A DNA stretch of 64,000 bases from Sinonovacula constricta. Its lineage: Eukaryota; Mollusca; Bivalvia; Cardiida; Solecurtidae. Position numbers and translations under genes: made by a program. The notes under the pieces were generated by a model. The model was given only the letters and a program-made list of their open reading frames with translations. It was not told the DNA's origin and did no database searches. Positions 36,578 through 48,851 of the stretch are shown piece by piece; the first letter of the stretch is position 1; every line of letters starts with the position of its first letter. Where the stretch lies: assembly GCA_007844125.1 (NCBI GenBank), contig CM017567.1:17561480-17625479 (forward strand), written 5' to 3'.

Positions 36578-39132
36578 TGAGGCGCTATATGTCAACAATC
36601 AGTCTTGACTGACCTGAGGTTGTGTCTGAAGCGTTATCCCATCCTTCGCCATGGCCCGCGAGCCCCCGGGCATATCACGGGCAAACTCCCAGAAACGTTA
36701 CACTTCATTAAAACATGGCGATCGTGATATTTTTCACATTCAATCCCAGAAAGCACTGCAGTATGACGCACACAGACCCATTTTGATATAAATTGCATAA
36801 ATTACTGGCGAGCCGATAGTGAGGCTGCTGCTATCGATTATAAAGCTAGCAGCACAAGAGAGCTTACTTGAACATATCGGACATATTCCCTCTAAATTAC
36901 CAGTAAGATTTGCTTCCCCTTTTCAAGCAGACGCTTTGATGTTTGCTCTGGTAGAGATAACAAAATGTATCCGAATTACGCATCTGTCTAAAAATTGAAT
37001 TTCCTACAAATGTATTTTTTCTTGAAAAAAGATTCGTATGCTGTTGGTAAGTTTTACTTTAGTTGTTGATTAGGTCTATTGACTGTAAACTTGTGCAGCA
37101 TATATCTGTTTCAAGCGATACTTACTACTAGATAGTAGCCATAAACATGTGCGCATTCAAGAAATTGGTGATCAGATAAGGCTCATTACAAGGGATATCC
37201 AGCTGATATTCTGCCCGCTGATGTTACTGAAGTATACATACAGACCTCATGAATAGACACGTTTATCTTAAAGGTGGTATCCGACAGTTTGCCGATATCT
37301 AATATATGTAAGAATGTCTGATCTCTGTTTAGGGTATTTATGCATATTTTCTGTAGAAAAACATCATACTTAAGTCAAAGTAATGAAGCATTTAACAGTG
37401 TCTCAATTCTGGGACAGTAAAACCCGTTAATCAACATTTCAAATGTTCATTCTTTTCAAATCTATAAATAAAAAACGATTGGAATTTCTGCTAAAATAGA
37501 CGTCGACGTCACAGCGAATGCAGTAGATGTGCTTAAACAAAAGTGTTCACGTGGTTGTCTTATTTTAAAAATAGCTAACTGTGCAGCGTGGTTCAGATAG
37601 GACATACATGTTTGTAATGACGATTTTGGCGTTATGGTACAGTTTTGAGACAAGTGTAGGACATAAAAAACAGCATTTTGCGAGATCTGCTCAGGTAACA
37701 AAGATAGTTGATCCACTTGTTGAATGAAAATATTTTTGGTCCAAACTGTTGGATACCACCCTTAAGGTCTTTCTCTTCCTTAAACTGTTTCAGTACTGGC
37801 CTCTAGATTAAAATGGAACGGGTAACCATGAGTTTGTCAATACCGTTTTGAGCAGGCGATAAATATGGCGCTGGGAAGTCATCTACATGACCAGATTTAC
37901 CCTCCCATGTAAACCACTCCCTTGCATGGACATCTGTTTTGCTAAGCAGGAAGCCAACATATTTTTTCTACCATTTTTATAATTTGGAAAAGTATGTTGA
38001 CAAGATTTTGCAGGGTTGTGTATGTTTAAAAACTATTTTAGCGATTTTGTGACTGTTCAGGAATTGTTTGTTTGCTGCGAACTGAGAATGCCATTCTTGA
38101 CATTTATCTGTACAATGTATTCAAAGTTACAATTTTCAGATGTTGTTTTTCCAGCCCAGTCGTAAAGCAACCCAAAGTCATGTTCGTGAGGTGCTACAAG
38201 TAGTTAAAGAAGAACGACAAATCTTTCAAGTATAGAGCAAATTCATGTTCAGTTGTAACTTCCCTTTAAACATCTATATTGTCGTTGGTATTGTGTTCAT
38301 ATGTACAGTAACCTTATTTTTTATTTTTCGTTGTATTCCCAACACACAAGCAGATTGATTTATTCCATTCCATGACCAGATTCCTATATATCTCTGTACA
38401 AGGCAGCTTGAAGCTGCCGGGACATGTTGTAGATGTGTACATGATGCATAGACGAAAACCATACTTATTCATATTTATAAAATATTGCGTCACGGTTGGG
38501 TCACTAAGTCTACTGTTTAGTACTGAAGGATAAACATGGCGTGCACCAACCCAGGTTTAGATAATTATGTAATATTAGTATAGAGGATTTCTTATTGTTA
38601 ACTATGAAGCGCTTTCAGTACAGCATAACTACAGACAACAAAATCGCACATAAACAGGTGATGAGGATAATGTTTCAAAATTATATACGAGAATTAACTC
38701 TTTAAAAATAAGAATGAAATACAAAAAAGCTGCAATCAATACCAGCTGTGACCAGATTGCCTTTAGATTCAGTCGAGTGTTTGAGTCCCAACTGGTTTCG
38801 CTTTTAAACGACATTGAAAGTTAAGGAAAAAATACTGTACTGTTAGAAGGCTGTATTATAGTTTTGATGATGAACTAGTGTGTTGTCTATATAGACGACA
38901 AATGAAAACCGATGTGTTTCATGCTCACGGACACACAAACAGCATCGTGAAGAAGACATTTAGACGTTTCACATAATGGTAGTACTAACTAAAATATATA
39001 TAACAGCAACACAAATAGGAGTAGAGCGACAAATATCAGTCGGTCATGCTGTTTTTGTTACTGCTGTTCTGTCACAAGTATCATGAATCAAAACAAGGAC
39101 CATCGTGAAGGTACTCGGTGATGAGGTTATAT
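36578..39132. other. Upstream flank of the ankyrin/SOCS gene
   Basis: The first 130 bp are GC-richer (ccatggcccgcgagcccccg near 36650) and could be promoter or 5'UTR of the minus-strand gene. Beyond about 36750 the DNA returns to AT-rich intergenic character, with no further gene, RNA or transposon recognised. Confidence 0.4.
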
Positions 39133-39390
39133 TTAGTGTTGACAATTTGTCACGACTGCTTCACAAAGGCATTCCTTGATAGCCAAGTCAAGTGGTGCAA
39201 TTGGAACTCCCACAATGGTTCCATGATCCCATTTCCGGATTTCGCCGAGTTGTAACGGATTTAGTTCGTGTTCGGTACGCACTTGTATTGTTTCTATAAC
39301 TTGTAATCCGATGTTGGAAGCAAGTCTGTTTCTCCATAGAAACTCCTTTTCCCGAATAATGCCGAGTAGATACGAGAGTGGTTTGCCACT
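39133..39390 (-). CDS. Possible unidentified exon, 85 codons open
   Basis: On the minus strand a frame without ATG runs from an AG at 39389-39390 to a TAA at 39133-39135. It reads GKPLSYLLGIIREKEFLWRN at its start and contains GEIRKWDHGTIVGVPIAPLD and IKECLCEAVVTNCQH near the end. The residue mix (charged and hydrophobic alternation, few low-complexity runs) looks like real protein, unlike the other small frames nearby. An in-frame TAA lies just upstream, so it would need to be a terminal exon or a pseudogene fragment. I do not recognise the family. A second minus frame (ATG near 39408, MSHRFK) overlaps out of frame. Confidence 0.3.
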   Translation of the reverse strand, partial: SGKPLSYLLGIIREKEFLWRNRLASNIGLQVIETIQVRTEHELNPLQLGEIRKWDHGTIVGVPIAPLDLAIKECLCEAVVTNCQH

Positions 39391-39399
39391 ATTTTAAAA

Positions 39400-39820
39400 C
39401 GATGACTCATCCTCGTGTTGGATAAGTAGAAGCGTTGGTGTGGTTATCGATCGACAGGTCGCCTGGTGACGCCGTCAGACTCGAGAAATAAGCGAAAACT
39501 GTTCTCTGACAAGACTACCGCATCCAGACGGCAACATTTCAATCGATCGCTAATCGCTTTGTGCACGAGCGCACCTTTCAAACTGACTAACGAAATGTTC
39601 AAAATCTGGATGGAACCAGTGCAAGGGTTTAAAGCAACAAAAAACTATTGATAATTATAGAAACTGTTCGTGTTTTGTATGTTCGAGTTCTTTTTTAAGA
39701 GAACAATTTAAACATACTATAACTAATGATCTAGAATAACAAGTTTTAAACTTTTGATCTTATAGAGAGCCTCTCTTAATATTTTCTTAGCGCTCAGTTC
39801 TTAAAAGGCCGCCCATTTAT
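39400..39820. other. Non-coding flank of the 52-bp satellite
   Basis: This unique-looking sequence has higher GC at 39420-39560 and then becomes AT-rich into the satellite. The plus frame at 39466-39651 begins at a non-ATG codon and has no recognised domain. Confidence 0.35.
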
Positions 39821-42800
39821 CTGTGTTTTTGACTGTATATAACATACAACGAGAGCAGGGCATTAGTGAAACTGTGTTATTTGGCTGTATATAACATACA
39901 ACGAGAGCAGGGCATTAGTGGAACTGTGTTATTTGGTTGAAAGGAGCGTAAACTGAGAGAATGACATTAGTATAACTGTGTTGTTTGGTTGAATATTATG
40001 TACAAAGAGAGCATGACATTATCGTAACTGTGTTGTTTGGTTGAATATAGCGTACACTGAGAGCATGACATTAGTGTAACTGTGTTGTTTGATTGTATGT
40101 AACGTACACTGAAAGCATGGCATTAATGTAACTGTTCTATATAACGTACACCGAGAGCAGGACATTAGTGTTACTGTGCTGTTTGGTTGTATATAACGTA
40201 CACTGAGAGCATGACATTAGTGTAACTGTGTTGTTTGGTTGTATATAACGTACACTGAGAGCATGACATTAGTGTAACTGTTCTATATAACGTACACCGA
40301 GAGCAGGACATTAGTGTAACTGTTCTATATAACGTACACTGAGAGCATGACATTAATGTAACTGTTCTATATAACGTACACTGAGAGCATGACATTAATG
40401 TAACTGTTCTATATAACGTACACCGAGAGCAGGACATTAGTGTAACTGTGTTGTTTGGTTCTATATAACGTACACTGAGAGCAGGACATTAGTGTAACTG
40501 TGTTGTTAGGTTGTATATAACGTACACTGAGAGCATGGCATTAGTGTTACTGTGTTGTTTGATTGTATATAACGTACACTGAGAGCAGGACATTAGTGTA
40601 ACTGTGTTGTTTGGTTGTATATAACGTACACTGAGAGCAGGACATTAGTGTTACTGTGTTGTTTGATTGTATATAACGTACACTGAGAGCAGGACATTAG
40701 TGTAACTGTGTTGTTTGGTTGTATATAACGTACACTGAGAGCATGGCATTAGTGTTACTGTGCTGTTTGGTTGTATATAACGTACACTGAGAGCATGACA
40801 TTAGTGTTACTGTGCTGTTTGGTTGTATATAACGTACACTGAGAGCATGACATTAGTGTAACTGTGTTGTTTGGTTGTATATAACGTACACCGAGAGCAG
40901 GACATTAGTGTTACTGTGTTGTTTGGTTGTATATAACGTACACTGAGAGCAGGACATTAGTGTAACGGTTCTATATAACGTACACTGAGAGCAGGACATT
41001 AGTGTAACTGTGTTGTTTGGTTGTATATAACGTACACCGAGAGCAGGACATTAGTGTAACTGTTCTATATAACGTACACTGAGAGCAGGACATTAGTGTA
41101 ACTGTTCTATATAACGTACACTGAGAGCATGACATTAGTGTAACTGTTCTATATAACGTACACTGAGAGCAGGGCATTAGTGGAACTGTGTTGTTTGGTT
41201 GTATATAACGTACACCGAGAGCAGGACATTAGTGTAACTGTTCTATATAACGTACACTGAGAGCAGGACATTAGTGTAACTGTTCTATATAACGTACACT
41301 GAGAGCAGGACATTAGTGTAACTGTTCTATATAACGTACACCAAGAGCAGGACATTAGTGTAACTGTGTTGTTTGGTTGTATATTACGTACACCGAGAGC
41401 AGGACATTATTGTAACTGTGTTGTTTGGTTGTATATTACGTACACCGAGAGCAGGACATTAGTGTAACTGTTCTATATAACGTACACCGAGAGCAGGACA
41501 TTAGTGTAACTGTTCTATATTACGTACACCGAGAGCAGGACATTAGTGTAACTGTTCTATATAACGTACACTGAGAGCATGACATTAGTGTTACTGTGTT
41601 GTTTGGTTGTATATAACGTACACTGAGAGCAGGACATTAGTGTAACTGTGTTGTTTGGTTGTATATAACGTACACCGAGAGCAGGACATTAATGTAACTG
41701 TTCTATATAACGTACACCGAGAGCATGACATTAATGTAACTGTTCTATATAACGTACATCGAGAGCAGGACATTAGTGTAACTGTGTTGTTTGGTTGTAT
41801 ATAACGTACACTGAGAGCATGACATTAGTGTAACTGTTCTATATAACGTACACCGAGAGCAGGACATTAGTGTTACTGTGCTGTTTGGTTGTATATAACG
41901 TACACTGAGAGCATGACATTAGTGTTACTGTGCTGTTTGGTTGTATATAACGTACACTGAGAGCATGACATTAGTGTTACTGTGCTGTTTGGTTGTATAT
42001 AACGTACACTGAGAGCATGACATTAGTGTTACTGTGCTGTTTGGTTGTATATAACGTACACTGAGAGCATGACATTAGTGTAACTGTGTTGTTTGGTTGT
42101 AAATAACGTACACCGAGAGCAGGACATTAGTGTTACTGTGTTGTTTGGTTGTATATAACGTACACTGAGAGCAGGACATTAGTGTAACTGTGTTGTTTGA
42201 TTGTATGTAACGTACACTGAAAGCATGGCATTAATGTAACTGTTCTATATAACGTACACCGAGAGCAGGACATTATTGTAACTGTGCTGTTTGGTTGTAT
42301 GTAACGTACACTGAAAGCATGGCATTAATGTAACTGTTCTATATAACGTACACCGAGAGCAGGACATTAGTGTTACTGTGCTGTTTGGTTGTATATAACG
42401 TACACTGAGAGCATGACATTAGTGTAACTGTGTTGTTTGGTTGTATATAACGTACACTGAGAGCATGACATTATTGTAACTGTGTTGTTTGGTTGTATAT
42501 TACGTACACCGAGAGCATGGCATTGTTGTAACTGTGCTGTTTGGTTGTATATAACGTACACTGAGAGCATGACATTAGTGTTACTGTGTTGTTTGGTTGT
42601 ATATAACGTACACTGAGAGCAGGACATTAGTGTAACTGTGTTGTTTGGTTGTATATAACGTACACTGAGAGCATGACATTAGTGTTACTGTGTTGTTTGG
42701 TTGTATATAACGTACACTGAGAGCAGGACATTAGTGTTACTGTGTTGTTTGGTTGTATATAACGTACACTGAGAGCAGGGCATTATTGTAACTGTGCTGT

Positions 42801-44330
42801 TTGGTTGTATATAACGTACACCGAGAGCATGGCATTATTGTAACTGTGCTGTTTGGTTGTATATAACGTACACTGAGAGCATGACATTAGTGTTACTGTG
42901 TTGTTTGGTTGTATATAACGTACACTGAGAGCAGGACATTAGTGTTACTGTGTTGTTTGGTTGTATATAACGTACACTGAGAGCATGGCATTATTGTAAC
43001 TGTGCTGTTTGGTTGTATATAACGTACACTGAGAGCAGGACATTAGTGTTACTGTGCTGTTTGGTTGTATATAACGTACACTGAGAGCATGACATTAGTG
43101 TTACTGTGTTGTTTGGTTGTATATTACGTACACCGAGAGCATGGCATTAGTGTTACTGTGTTGTTTGGTTGTATATTACGTACACCGAGAGCATGGCATT
43201 ATTGTAACTGTGCTGTTTGGTTGTATATAACGTACACTGAGAGCATGGCATTAGTGTAACTGTGCTGTTTGGTTGTATATAACGTACACTGAGAGCAGGA
43301 CATTAGTGTTACTGTGCTGTTTGGTTGTATATAACGTACACTGAGAGCAGGACATTAGTGTTACTGTGCTGTTTGGTTGTATATAACGTACACTGAGAGC
43401 AGGACATTAGTGTAACTGTGCTGTTTGGTTTTATATAACGTACACTGAGAGCAGGACATTAGTGTTACTGTGCTGTTTGGTTGTATATAACGTACACTGA
43501 GAGCAGGACATTAGTGTTACTGTGTTGTTTGGTTGTATATAACGTAAACGAGAGCATGGCATTATTGTAACTGTGCTGTTTGGTTGTATATAACGTACAC
43601 TGAGAGCATGGCATTAATGTAACTGTGTTGTTTGGTTGTATATAACGTACACTGAGAGCATGGCATTATTGTAACTGTGCTGTTTGGTTGTATATAACGT
43701 ACACTGAGAGCATGACATTAATGTAACTGTTCTATATAACGTACACTGAGAGCATGGCATTAGTGTTACTGTGTTGTTTGGTTGTATATAACGTACACTG
43801 AGAGCATGGCATTATTGTAACTGTGCTGTTTGGTTGTATATAACGTACACTGAGAGCATGACATTAATGTAACTGTTCTATATAACGTACACTGAGAGCA
43901 TGACATTAGTGTATCTGTTCTATATAACGTACACCGAGAGCATGACATTAATGTAACTGTTCTATATAACGTACACTGAGAGCATGGCATTAGTGTTACT
44001 GTGCTGTTTGGTTGTGTAGAACGTACACCGAGAGCATGGCATTAGGGTATCTGTGCTGTTTGGTTGTATATAACGTACACCGAGAGCATGGCATTATTGT
44101 AACTGTGCTGTTTGGTTGTATATAACGTACAATGAGAGCATGGCATTAATGTAACTGTGTTGTTTGGTTGTATATAACGTACACTGAGAGCATGGCATTA
44201 TTGTAACTGTGCTGTTTGGTTGTATATAACGTACACTGAGAGCATGACATTAATGTAACTGTATTATTTGGTTCTATATAACGTACACCGAGAGCATGAC
44301 ATTAGTGTTACTGTGCTGTTTGGTTGTATG
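39821..44330 (+). repeat. 52-bp satellite, block A, with 42-bp variant units
   Basis: The unit is TGTATATAACGTACACTGAG, AGCATGACATTAGTGTAACT, GTGTTGTTTGGT, 52 bp. A shorter 42-bp form is interspersed in which 'ctgtgttgtttggttg' is reduced to 'ctgttc'. There are roughly 90 units. Variants alternate among gcatg/gcagg, gacatt/ggcatt, cactga/caccga and gtaac/gttac. Nearly every unit carries TATATAA. The minus-strand frames encoding MSCSQCTLYRTVTL-type repeats (for example 40171-40437, 41149-41355) come from runs of the 42-bp unit, a multiple of three, and are artefacts. Confidence 0.96.
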
Positions 44331-47300
44331 TAACGTTCAATGAGAGCATGGTATTCGTGTAACTTTGTTTTTCAGTATTTATGACTAACATTGGAAGCAT
44401 GACATTAGTGTACATGTGTTGTTTGTTTCTATATAATGTACACTGAGAGCATGGCATTAGGGTATCTGTGCTGTTTGGTTGTGTATAACGTACACCGTGA
44501 GCATGGCATTAATGTAACGATTGTCTGTTGTATATAACGTATTCTGAGAGCGTGACATTCATGTAACTGTGTTGTTTGGTTGTATACGACTAACACTGGA
44601 AGCATGACATTAGTGTTACTGTGTTGTTTGCTTGTACAGAACGTACACTGGAAGCATGGCTTTAGTGAAGCGGTGTTGTTTGGTAGTATATAACGTATAC
44701 TGAGAGCGTGGCATTCGTGTAACTATTGTGTTGTTTGGTTTTATATGACTAACACTGGAAGCACGACATAAGTGTAACTGTGTAGTTTGGTTGTACAGAA
44801 CTTACACTGACAACGTGACATTAGTGAAGCTGCGTTGTTAGGTTGTACAGAACTTACACTGACAACGTGACATTAGTGAAGCTGTGTTGTTTGGTTGTAT
44901 ATGACTAACATTGGAAGCATGGCATGAGTGAAGCTGTGTTGTTTGGTTGTAAAGAACTTTCGCTGAGAGCATGGCATTAGTGTTAATGTGTTGTTTGGTT
45001 ATACAGAACTTACACTGACAACGTGACACTAGTGTTACTGTGTTGTGTGGTTGTATATAGCGTACACTGAGAGTATGACATTTGTGAAGCTGTGTTGTTT
45101 GGTTGTATATGACTAACACTTGAAGCATGGCAATAAATAATCTCTGTTGTTTGGTTGTATATTACTAACACTGGAAGCATGGCATTAGTGTAGCTGTGTT
45201 TTTTGGTTGTACAGAACCTACACTGAAAACGTGGCATTAGTGTAGCTGTGTTATTTGGTTGTACAGAACTTACACAGACAACGTGACATTAGTGTAGCTG
45301 TGTTGTTTGGTTGTACAGAACTTACACTGACAGCGTGACATTAGTGTAGCTGTGTTGTTTGGTTGTACAGAACTTACACTGACAGCGTGACATTAGTGTA
45401 GCTGTGTTATTTGGTTGTACAGAACTTACACTGACAACGTGACATTAGTGTAGCTGTGTTGTTTGGTTGTACAGAACTTACACTGACAGCGTGACATTAG
45501 TGTAGCTGTGTTGTTTGGTTGTACAGAACTTACACTGACAGCGTGACATTAGTGTAGCTGTGTTATTTGGTTGTACAGAACTTACACTGACAACGGGACA
45601 TTAGTGTAGCTGTGTTATTTGGTTGTACAGAACTTACACTGACAGCGTGACATTAGTGTAGCTGTGTTATTTGGTTGTACAGAACTTACACTGACAACGT
45701 GACATTAGTGTAGCTGTGTTGTTTGGTTGTACAGAACTTACACTGACAACGTGACATTAGTGTAGCTGTGTTGTTTGGTTGTATAGAACCTACACTGACA
45801 ACGTGACATAAGTGTAGCTGTGTTATTTGGTTGTACAGAACTTACACTGACAGCGTGACATTAGTGTAGCTGTGTTATTTGGTTGTACAGAACTTACACT
45901 GACAGCGTGACATTAGTGAAGCTGTGTTGTTTGGTTGTACAGAACCTACACTGACAACGTGACATTAGTGTAGCTGTGTTGTTTGGTTGTACAGAACTTA
46001 CACTGACAACGTGACATTAGTGTAGCTGTGTTGTTTGGTTGTACAGAACTTACACTGACGACGTAACATTAGTGAAGCTATGTTGTTTGGTTGTAAAGAA
46101 CTTACACTGTCAACGTGACATAAGTGTAGCTGTGTTGTTTGGTTGTACAGAACCTACACTAACAACGTGACATTAGTGTAGCTGTGTTGTTTGCTTGTAC
46201 AGAACCTACACTGACAATGTGACATTAGTGTAGTTGTGTTGTTTGGTTGTACAGAACTTACACTGACAGCGTGACATTAGTGTAGCTGTGTTGTTTGGTT
46301 GTACAGAACTTACACTGACAGCTTGACATTAGTGAAGCTGTGTTGTTTGGTTGTACAGAACTTACACTGACAGCGTGACATTAGTGTAGCTGTGTTGTTT
46401 GGTTGTACGGAACCTACACTGAAAACGTGACATTCGTGAAGCTATGTTGTTTGGTTGTACAGAACTTACACTGACAACGTGACATTAGTGAAGCTGTGTT
46501 GTTTGGTTGTACAGAACTTACACTGACAATGTGACATTAGTGTAGCTGTGTTGTTTGGTTGTACAGAACTTACACTGACAACGTGACATTAGTGAAGCTG
46601 TGTTGTTTGGTTGTACAGAACTTACACTGACAGCGTGACATTAGTAAAGCTGTGTTGTTTGGTTGTATATTACTAACACTGGAAGCATGGCATTAGTGAA
46701 GCTGTGTTGTTTGGTTGTACAGAACTTACACTGACAACGTGACATTAGTGAAGCTGTGTTGTTTGGTTGTACAGAACTTACACTGACAACGTGACATTAG
46801 TGTAGCTGTGTTGTTTGGTTGTACAGAACTTACACTGACAACGTGACATTAGTGAAGCTGTGTTGTTTGGTTGTACAGAACTTACACTGACAGCGTGACA
46901 TTAGTAAAGCTGTGTTGTTTGGCTGTACAGAACTTACACTGACAATGTGACATTAGTGTAGCTGTGTGTGTAGCTGTGTTGTTTGGTTGTACAGAACTTA
47001 CACTGACAGCGTGACATTAGTGTAGCTGTGTTGTTTGGTTGTACAGAACTTACACTGACAGCGTGACATTAGTGTAGCTGTGTTGTTTGGTTGTACAGAA
47101 CTTACACTGACAGCGTGACATTAGTGAAGCTGTGTTGTTTGGTTGTACAGAACCTACACTGACAACGTGACATTAGTGTAGCTGTGTTGTTTGGTTGTAC
47201 AGAACTTACGCTGACAACGTGACATTAGTGAAGCTGTGTTGTTTGGTTGTACAGAACTTACACTGACAGCGTGACATTAGTGAAGCTGTGTTGTTTGGTT

Positions 47301-48064
47301 GTATAGAACCTACACTGACAACGTGACATTAGTGAAGCTGTGTTGTTTGGTTGTATAGAACCTACACTGACAGCGTGACATTAGTGTAGCTGTGTTGTTT
47401 GGTTGTACAGAACTTACACTGACAGCGTGACATTAGTGAAGCTGTGTTGTTTGGTTGTACAGAACTTACACTGACAGCGTGACATTAGTGTAGCTGTGTT
47501 GTTTGGTTGTATAGAACCTACACTGACAACGTGACATAAGTGTAGCTGTGTTGTTTGGTTGTACAGAACTTACACTGACAACGTGACATTAGTGAAGCTG
47601 TGTTGTTTGGTTGTATAGAACCTACACTGACAACGTGACATTAGTGAAGCTGTGTTGTTTGGTTGTACAGAACTTACACTGACAACGTGACATTAGTGAA
47701 GCTGTGTTGTTTGGTTGTATAGAACCTACACTGACAACGTGACATTAGTGAAGCTGTGTTGTTTGGTTGTATAGAACCTACACTGACAACGTGACATTAG
47801 TGAAGCTGTGTTGTTTGGTTGTACAGAACTTACACTGACAACGGGACATTAGTGAAGCTGTGTTGTTTGGTTGTATAGAACCTACACTGACAACGTGACA
47901 TTAGTGAAGCTGTGTTGTTTGGTTGTATAGAACCTACACTGACAACGTGACATTAGTGAAGCTGTGTTGTTTGGTTGTACAGAACTTACACTGACAACGT
48001 GACATTAGTGAAGCTGTGTTGTTTGGTTGTACAGAACTTACACTGACAACGTGACATTAGTGAA
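44331..48064 (+). repeat. 52-bp satellite, block B, diverged subfamily
   Basis: The unit is TGTACAGAACTTACACTGAC, AACGTGACATTAGTGTAGCT, GTGTTGTTTGGT, again 52 bp. It is clearly related to block A, but tatataacg is replaced by acagaact and taact by tagct. The first 800 bp (44331 to about 45200) are heterogeneous, with intermediate forms such as 'tgactaacactggaagcatg'. From about 45200 units are homogeneous, with cttac/cctac, cagcg/caacg and gtgtag/gtgaag variants. About 70 units. The array stops abruptly in unique DNA at 48064. Confidence 0.95.
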
Positions 48065-48631
48065 TATAAAACAATAAAAGACTTTCAGTTTCGATAAGGT
48101 AACCATCCTAACGTCGTGGTCACAATGTTTTGATGTTTCTTGGTCGGTTTGTTACTAGACAAAAATGTTCCATTGTTGAACAGGACCTCGGCGGCGTTAC
48201 ATTGTGTTTTCTTTGAAGTAAATATATGCTGTAATACTGAGAGCTCCATAACAAGACTTTTTTATGATAAACGGCTACCATATACATACATTCGTTTTTA
48301 TAACCTGTTTGGTAAAATTTCTTGATTCATTTAAAATGGTCAGTGTATTCTTCGATCATACATTGCAATGTCTCCCACTCAGCGATATTCTTCGATGTAA
48401 AAACGCCCAGAACCAGACCCGTAACCGCGTCGGATGTCGTCGGACAAATTAATTCAACAAACAGATCGACCATTTTTAGACTATACCCGGACATTTAGTC
48501 GTAGTGTAGTATATTTGTTTCGGTTTTCTAATATCTGTGTAACTTCGTATTAGCCACAACATTCTCTTGTGGCAAGTCTTGCCATTCTCCTAAGTTTGAA
48601 TAATTGTCACGCAATGCAGGTCAGGTATAGG
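48065..48631. other. Non-coding flank after the satellite
   Basis: Unique AT-rich sequence. The small plus frames at 48140-48325 and 48264-48452 have no recognisable content. No RNA gene is seen. Confidence 0.35.
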
Positions 48632-48851
48632 CAGGGGCGGATCCAGCCAATTTTGATGGGGGTAGTGAGGGTGGAGGAGGTATGAATCAAGATCCATTTA
48701 ACTTTATCGCAATAAATACTATTTATACACACACGGTAAGGGGCCTTAACTTCGACATAAACAGTCAACAGACAAAACTTACTTTAAAAGCTTAGTATTT
48801 TTTCTGTTGTAACTCTACACTAGTAACTGGATCCTCCCCCCCCCCCCCCCC
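48632..48851. mobile_element. Small MITE candidate with GGATCCAG ends
   Basis: The left end reads CAGGGGCGGATCCAG. The right end reads CTGGATCCTCCCCC and continues into a run of 16 C (48836-48851). The ends are inverted copies with one mismatch. At about 220 bp it has no coding capacity, and no clear target duplication is seen. CAGGGGCGGATCCA-type ends are familiar from non-autonomous hAT elements in animals. Confidence 0.5.

Noticed and set aside
40171..45237. Minus-strand cysteine-rich MSCSQCTLYRTVTL-type frames
   Set aside because: They occur only where 42-bp satellite units run consecutively, and break when 52-bp units intervene. This is a phase artefact of the tandem repeat, not a protein family.
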